Shown here one piece after another: positions 4,787 to 7,748 of a stretch of 7,748 bases of DNA. Where the stretch lies: NCBI GenBank assembly GCA_003222835.1, contig QHXE01000122.1, forward strand, positions 1 through 7,748, given 5' to 3'. The stretch comes from Acidobacteriota bacterium. GTDB taxonomy: Bacteria; Acidobacteriota; Blastocatellia; Pyrinomonadales; Pyrinomonadaceae. The stretch's first letter is position 1. The number at the start of each line of letters is the position of its first letter. Both the position numbers and the translations under genes were made by a program. Below the pieces are notes generated by a model. The model made no database searches and was not told the origin of the DNA. It was given only the letters and a program-made list of their open reading frames with translations.

Positions 4787-6342
4787 TACGCATCCTCACC
4801 TCGCCACATCACCGGCAGCGTCTGCAAGATGATTTTCAAATCCAGCAGCAGCGACCAATTTTCGATGTAGTACAGATCCATGCGCACCATCTCGTCAAAA
4901 GCCAAACGGTTGCGCCCTGAAACTTGCCACAGCCCGGTGATGCCTGGTTTCATGTCGAGCCGCTTGCGATGCCACAGCTCGTAGCTTTCGACTTCGTACG
5001 GAATCGGCGGACGTGGGCCGACGATGCTCATGTCGCCGCGCAAGACATTGAAAAGCTGCGGCAACTCGTCAAGGCTCGTCCTTCGCAAGACGCGCCCCAG
5101 CCGCGTTACTCGCTGGTCCGCGCGCAGCTTGTACGCCGGCCGCTGGCCGTCTCCCTGATTCGAATCGGGTTGGCCTTTAATGTACTTTCTTTGAAACTCG
5201 CGGTGCTCGCTGTCATCGACACCGGCGTGCATCGTGCGAAATTTGTAGAAGAGGAAAACGCGGCCATCCATGCCGACGCGCTCCTGCTTATAAAAAACCA
5301 CACCACGCGAATCCAGCTTTATCAGCAAAGCAATCAGCAGCCACAGCGGCGCCAGGATCAGGAGCGCCAGCGTCGCGATGATCAGATCGGCTGCGCGTTT
5401 GACGATGCGAGCCGCGCTCGAAAGCGGCGAGCGAAACAGCGTGACCATGGGCAGCGAGCCGACTTGATCGATCTCGGTCTTGCTCGGCAAACAATTCAAA
5501 AGCGTCGGCGCAATGCGAAATTCCACGCCGCGCCGGCGACCAGTTTGAATCATTACATCGAACAGCGCCTCACCCGGCACGCTCGGATCCGAGATGATCA
5601 CCTCGTTCGCTCCGGATTCACGGATTGCCTCGGGCAAACTCTTCAAATTACCGATCACCGGCACGCCTTCGAAGTACGAAGGCGCTCCCGAGTCGAATTG
5701 CCCGTTCTCGACCAGGCCGATAACCCGATAGCCAAGTTCAGGGCGCGCTCGCATCTCGCGGATGCACTGCAACGCTTCCGTGCCACGCCCGACAATCAGC
5801 GTGGGAATCAGATTGACGCCGCGACGCCGCATCACAATCTGTCCCGTCCGCAAGATCATGCGCACGGCGCCTATGCTCACCAGCGCCAGGAGGAAATCAA
5901 AGAGGAAGATGCCACGCGAATACGAGAAAGTGCGATAGGTAATTCCTCCGCGATACATAAACGCAGCCGCCACGATCAACAGGGAGCCAATCGCCGTGGC
6001 TTTAAAAACGCGCGCCATGTCATCGACTAATGAAAACTCGCCGCGCAAGCGATAGAGATCGTAGTAACGAAGGAGGAGCAATCTGATTGGAATCACCAGC
6101 GGAAGTAGCGCAGCATAGGGCGCGAATTCGCTGACCCAGGTAAGATTTCCTTGCGCAGTGCGACGAAACATGGCTTCGTGATTACGTAGATAGAAAGCAG
6201 TGGCAAAAGAAAGAGTCGCCAGTGCAAGGTCGGTGAATGCCAACAGCGTCTTAACCAAAGGCACGACCCAGCGCGGCGCGCGCGCCGGCACGCGGACTGT
6301 GCGTGGCTCGGTAATGAACTCGGCGGCGCGTTCCGCATTCAT
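4783..6342 (-). CDS. polyprenyl glycosylphosphotransferase (WcaJ-type initiating sugar-1-phosphate transferase)
   Basis: This 519-residue membrane enzyme would transfer a sugar 1-phosphate from a nucleotide sugar to undecaprenyl phosphate, the first step of repeat-unit assembly for exopolysaccharide, capsule or O-antigen. The architecture is complete. It has four N-terminal membrane segments (about 28-51, 73-92, 113-130, 144-162) and a Rossmann-like CoA-binding domain with the I-V-G-R-G motif (183-187). A hydrophobic re-entrant helix (about 319-343) leads into the catalytic bacterial sugar transferase domain. Catalytic-domain motifs are Y-K-Q-E-R-V-G (351-357), Y-K-F-R-T-M-H (366-372), the D425-E426 pair in S-L-D-E-L-P-Q, V-G-P-R-P-P (441-446) and P-G-I-T-G-L-W-Q-V-S-G-R (466-477). 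The sugar cannot be read from sequence (WcaJ, glucose; WbaP, galactose). A GAGGGG ribosome site lies 9 nt before the ATG, inside a repeat. The neighbours on the same strand support a polysaccharide cluster continuing beyond the window. Confidence 0.93.
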   Translation of the reverse strand: MNAERAAEFITEPRTVRVPARAPRWVVPLVKTLLAFTDLALATLSFATAFYLRNHEAMFRRTAQGNLTWVSEFAPYAALLPLVIPIRLLLLRYYDLYRLRGEFSLVDDMARVFKATAIGSLLIVAAAFMYRGGITYRTFSYSRGIFLFDFLLALVSIGAVRMILRTGQIVMRRRGVNLIPTLIVGRGTEALQCIREMRARPELGYRVIGLVENGQFDSGAPSYFEGVPVIGNLKSLPEAIRESGANEVIISDPSVPGEALFDVMIQTGRRRGVEFRIAPTLLNCLPSKTEIDQVGSLPMVTLFRSPLSSAARIVKRAADLIIATLALLILAPLWLLIALLIKLDSRGVVFYKQERVGMDGRVFLFYKFRTMHAGVDDSEHREFQRKYIKGQPDSNQGDGQRPAYKLRADQRVTRLGRVLRRTSLDELPQLFNVLRGDMSIVGPRPPIPYEVESYELWHRKRLDMKPGITGLWQVSGRNRLAFDEMVRMDLYYIENWSLLLDLKIILQTLPVMWRGEDAY

Positions 6343-6388
6343 CTTTGCGTTCCCCTCTGAGAAAACCTCGGCGTCCTCTGCGTTAAAG
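6343..6388. repeat. degenerate CGCAGAGG-type direct repeat filling the intergenic junction
   Basis: Read on the minus strand, the region between the DUF354 stop and the transferase ATG consists of imperfect units: AACGCAGAGG, ACGCCGAGG, TCAGAGGGG, AACGCAAAG. Purine-rich repeats with CGCAGAG units occur dispersed in many environmental bacterial genomes (recalled, not checked). Here the repeat contains the TAA stop of the upstream gene, provides the GAGGGG Shine-Dalgarno-like site of the downstream gene and ends directly at its ATG. Confidence 0.6.
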
Positions 6389-7405
6389 AGTACCCACGAT
6401 CAAATCCACGATCTCGCGCCGAACGTGGCTGGCACGTCGCGGATTCAGACCCGTTTTCTTTGCTATCGACAATGATTCAATCTCATCGCGCGAACTAATA
6501 CGAAACAGACGCCCTTCACGGGTCAACTGCTCATCGACTGCGGCCCACTTGCCGGCGTAGATGCTCGCGGCGGGAACCCCCAGAGCGGCGGCCTCGCGAT
6601 TCATCGTACCACCGGCGCTGATAACCAAATCAGCCGCCCCGATCAAGCTAGCGCCATCCAGAGCTTCGGGCGGCATGATCACGTTTGAAAACTTGCGACT
6701 TTCATATTCGGCGCGCTGCGCGTCAGAGCGCGGCAGCAGAATGATCTTCACATTCGGGCGAGAACTCAAATGGGTCAGTAATTCGTCAAACAATTCATTC
6801 TCGAAACGGTGATATAAAGCCTCTCGCGCCGGCGGACGCGCTACGATCAGCACATCTTCGCTGGCGACACCGAGTTTGCTCAATACTTCAGCGAATCCTG
6901 GATCGCGAGTGAAGTCAGCGAGGTAAACGTCTTCCTTCATCCCGTCATATCGTCTGACTTTTCGCGTCGAGGCTCCGTACTTTCGCAGCTCTACCGCCGG
7001 AAATGCGCGCGGCACGATTACTCGCGATGCGAGACGAAACGCCAGATGATTCGCCGGCTGATGCTCGTAATCCATCAATGTCACGGTCTTGATTCCCAGC
7101 GTCGCGGCTGCGGAAATCTGCGCGTAGGAGTTATGACTGACTGCGAGATCGAATCCGCGATCGCGCGCCCACTTGCGCAAAGCCGCCGCTCGTCCGATCA
7201 AGTTTCCGGCTTTGGCCGTCAGTCTGCCACCACCGTGGCCGCCGATCACGTGTGTCATCATTCCTGCTTTGGTCGCGAGTTCGACGGTCTGCGCAAAGTC
7301 GCGAGCCGTGATCTCGACTTGATGAGTCCGCGCGACGAACTCCGGTATCAACGCGCGAAAAAATGGCACGTGCGGCGAGTTAGCGAGATCGATCCAAATG
7401 CGCAT
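6383..7405 (-). CDS. DUF354 family protein, GT-B glycosyltransferase-like
   Basis: This 340-residue protein resembles the DUF354 family, cytoplasmic proteins with a GT-B-like two-domain fold related to UDP-GlcNAc 2-epimerase and MurG-type enzymes; no reaction is firmly assigned to the family as far as I know. It starts with M-R-I-W-I-D-L-A-N-S-P-H-V-P-F-F, the family's hallmark N-terminus. It has a Gly-rich loop (G-G-H-G-G-G, 55-60), M-D-Y-E-H-Q-P-A-N at 111-119, and a C-terminal nucleotide-sugar-binding-like segment S-A-G-G-T-M-N-R-E-A-A-A-L-G-V-P at 263-278. I chose the ATG at 7405 because of this N-terminus. A longer frame to 7552 is open but only reads through a REP arm and the upstream gene. 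No Shine-Dalgarno is present: the base before the ATG is followed immediately upstream by a 32-bp repeat arm. It lies 40 nt upstream of the sugar transferase gene, so a role in making or modifying the same glycan is likely. Confidence 0.85.
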   Translation of the reverse strand: MRIWIDLANSPHVPFFRALIPEFVARTHQVEITARDFAQTVELATKAGMMTHVIGGHGGGRLTAKAGNLIGRAAALRKWARDRGFDLAVSHNSYAQISAAATLGIKTVTLMDYEHQPANHLAFRLASRVIVPRAFPAVELRKYGASTRKVRRYDGMKEDVYLADFTRDPGFAEVLSKLGVASEDVLIVARPPAREALYHRFENELFDELLTHLSSRPNVKIILLPRSDAQRAEYESRKFSNVIMPPEALDGASLIGAADLVISAGGTMNREAAALGVPAASIYAGKWAAVDEQLTREGRLFRISSRDEIESLSIAKKTGLNPRRASHVRREIVDLIVGTL

Positions 7406-7406
7406 C

Positions 7407-7438
7407 GTGTCAGAACCGCGAGCGGTAGCGACCGGATC
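7407..7438. repeat. REP-like arm abutting the DUF354 start codon
   Basis: This is one arm of a perfect 32-bp inverted repeat; the partner is 7494-7525 and the spacer is 55 nt. The core, read on the + strand, is GAACCGCGAGCGGTAGCGAC. Within the arm ACCGC-GA-GCGGT and GGT-AGCG-ACC are small palindromes, so each arm can fold by itself as REP units do. The arm ends one base before the ATG at 7405 on the minus strand, so it forms the whole proximal leader of the DUF354 gene. Confidence 0.88.
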
Positions 7439-7472
7439 ATAATGATAACGGAGCAGAAAACCTATCCCGGTT

Positions 7473-7748
7473 TTAATCAGAAGCGCGTGGCAAGATCCGG
7501 TCGCTACCGCTCGCGGTTCTGACACTGGCTTCGAGTAATCGCGACAATCCATACATCGTCCACGCTTGCGACCACCGCATGTATGGAATTCGATTCATGT
7601 GAAAGCGCCAACGTTGATAGTAAAAGTAGCCGTGCGGGTCGCGCAGATTCTCGATCGCCCAATTGGCTATCTGTTCTGCCAGAATCATCGTGCTCGGAAT
7701 ACGGCCGCGCAAATCTACTAAGGTAACGATTGCAGCCGACGCGGAATG
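7473..7748 (-). CDS. C-terminal part of a probable (alpha/alpha)-toroid glycan-related protein, cut by the window edge
   Basis: This is an open frame from the last base of the window to a TAA at 7473-7475: 91 residues with the 5' end missing. The sequence L-A-E-Q-I-A-N-W-A-I-E-N-L followed by D-P-H-G-Y-F-Y-Y-Q and R-I-P-Y-M-R-W-S-Q-A-W-T-M-Y-G-L-S-R-L-L resembles the last helices of (alpha/alpha)6-barrel proteins found in polysaccharide clusters. Aromatic residues there line the cavity, and such proteins are sometimes mislabelled delta-aminolevulinic acid dehydratase in databases. The natural domain appears to end at L-L-E-A. The final 17 residues are largely encoded by a REP arm (7494-7525) and look foreign. 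No start codon is present in the window; a TTG at 7712 is only an internal Leu. It is upstream of the DUF354 gene on the same strand and probably in the same operon. The assignment to a fold is from recalled motifs and its activity is unknown. Confidence 0.65.
   Translation of the reverse strand, partial: HSASAAIVTLVDLRGRIPSTMILAEQIANWAIENLRDPHGYFYYQRWRFHMNRIPYMRWSQAWTMYGLSRLLEASVRTASGSDRILPRASD
7494..7525. repeat. REP-like arm inside the 3' coding end of the toroid-protein gene
   Basis: This is the exact reverse complement of 7407-7438 over all 32 positions; pairing stops at both ends (7493/7439 and 7526/7406). It lies within the reading frame of the upstream gene and is translated as about ten residues near its C-terminus (S-V-R-T-A-S-G-S-D-R-I region). 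The 55-nt spacer holds the stop codon of that gene. In RNA the two arms can form a long GC-rich stem between the two genes. Confidence 0.88.

Noticed and set aside
4924..6030. Long + strand open frame of 368 codons
   Set aside because: It lies entirely antisense to the sugar transferase gene, is rich in Arg, Gln and His as expected for a complementary-frame shadow, and has no recognisable domain.
7439..7493. Possible promoter in the REP spacer (TATGAT as -10)
   Set aside because: No acceptable -35 lies 15-19 nt upstream on the minus strand.
7407..7525. CRISPR-like repeat of 32 bp
   Set aside because: There are only two copies, in inverted orientation, one inside a reading frame, with no array and no cas genes. 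This fits a REP pair instead.
7406..7552. N-terminal extension of the DUF354 protein by 49 residues
   Set aside because: The extra residues are encoded by a repeat arm, the spacer and the end of the upstream gene in another frame. The family start M-x-I-W-I-D-L-A-N-S-P-H is at 7405.

Overview
The window looks like chromosomal accessory DNA from a soil- or environment-dwelling Gram-negative bacterium with moderately high GC (mid-50s percent by eye). Acidobacteriota, class Blastocatellia, is my best guess. It rests on the flavour of the proteins (DinB-like, DUF354 and GGT-like families) and on an extragenic repeat with the core GAACCGCGAGCGGTAGCGAC, which I associate from memory with that group. 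The assignment is inference; no rRNA or other phylogenetic marker is present.

Left part (1-1578, + strand): a short doubtful reading frame, possibly a remnant of a REP-associated transposase; then a compact hicB-hicA toxin-antitoxin pair with the antitoxin first and a 4-nt GTGA overlap; then a secreted GH25-type muramidase 26 nt downstream. Centre (1653-4158, - strand): a large exported gamma-glutamyltransferase-like Ntn hydrolase, convergent with the muramidase. It keeps the catalytic Thr but has changed most of the residues that bind gamma-glutamyl in the classical enzyme. A two-armed inverted repeat of the CTCTCCC/GGGAGAG type separates it from a DinB-like four-helix protein.

Right part (4177-7748, - strand): a mazE-mazF pair lies downstream of an exopolysaccharide-type group. 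In transcription order the group is the C-terminal end of a probable (alpha/alpha)-toroid protein cut by the window edge, a DUF354 GT-B-like protein, and a polyprenyl-phosphate sugar-1-phosphate transferase of the WcaJ type. The transferase would start undecaprenyl-linked repeat-unit assembly; DUF354 and the toroid protein are likely to act on the same or a related glycan.

The most interesting signals are regulatory. The mazEF pair has its own near-consensus sigma70-type promoter (TTGAAC, 17 bp, TATACT). Its -35 overlaps the stop codon of the sugar transferase gene, and its predicted start point is the A of the antitoxin ATG, so the mRNA should be leaderless. An ATAC-N5-GTAT inverted repeat covers the -10 and the start codon, as expected for an autoregulatory operator. 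Upstream, a perfect 32-bp inverted repeat (55-nt spacer) sits between the toroid gene and the DUF354 gene. One arm encodes part of the C-terminus of the first protein, and the other ends one base before the ATG of the second. A third repeat type, with CGCAGAGG-like units, fills the next junction and supplies the ribosome binding site of the sugar transferase gene.

I saw no tRNA, rRNA, CRISPR array, insertion sequence or gene-free stretch over 300 bases. I did not find a clearly new multi-gene system.
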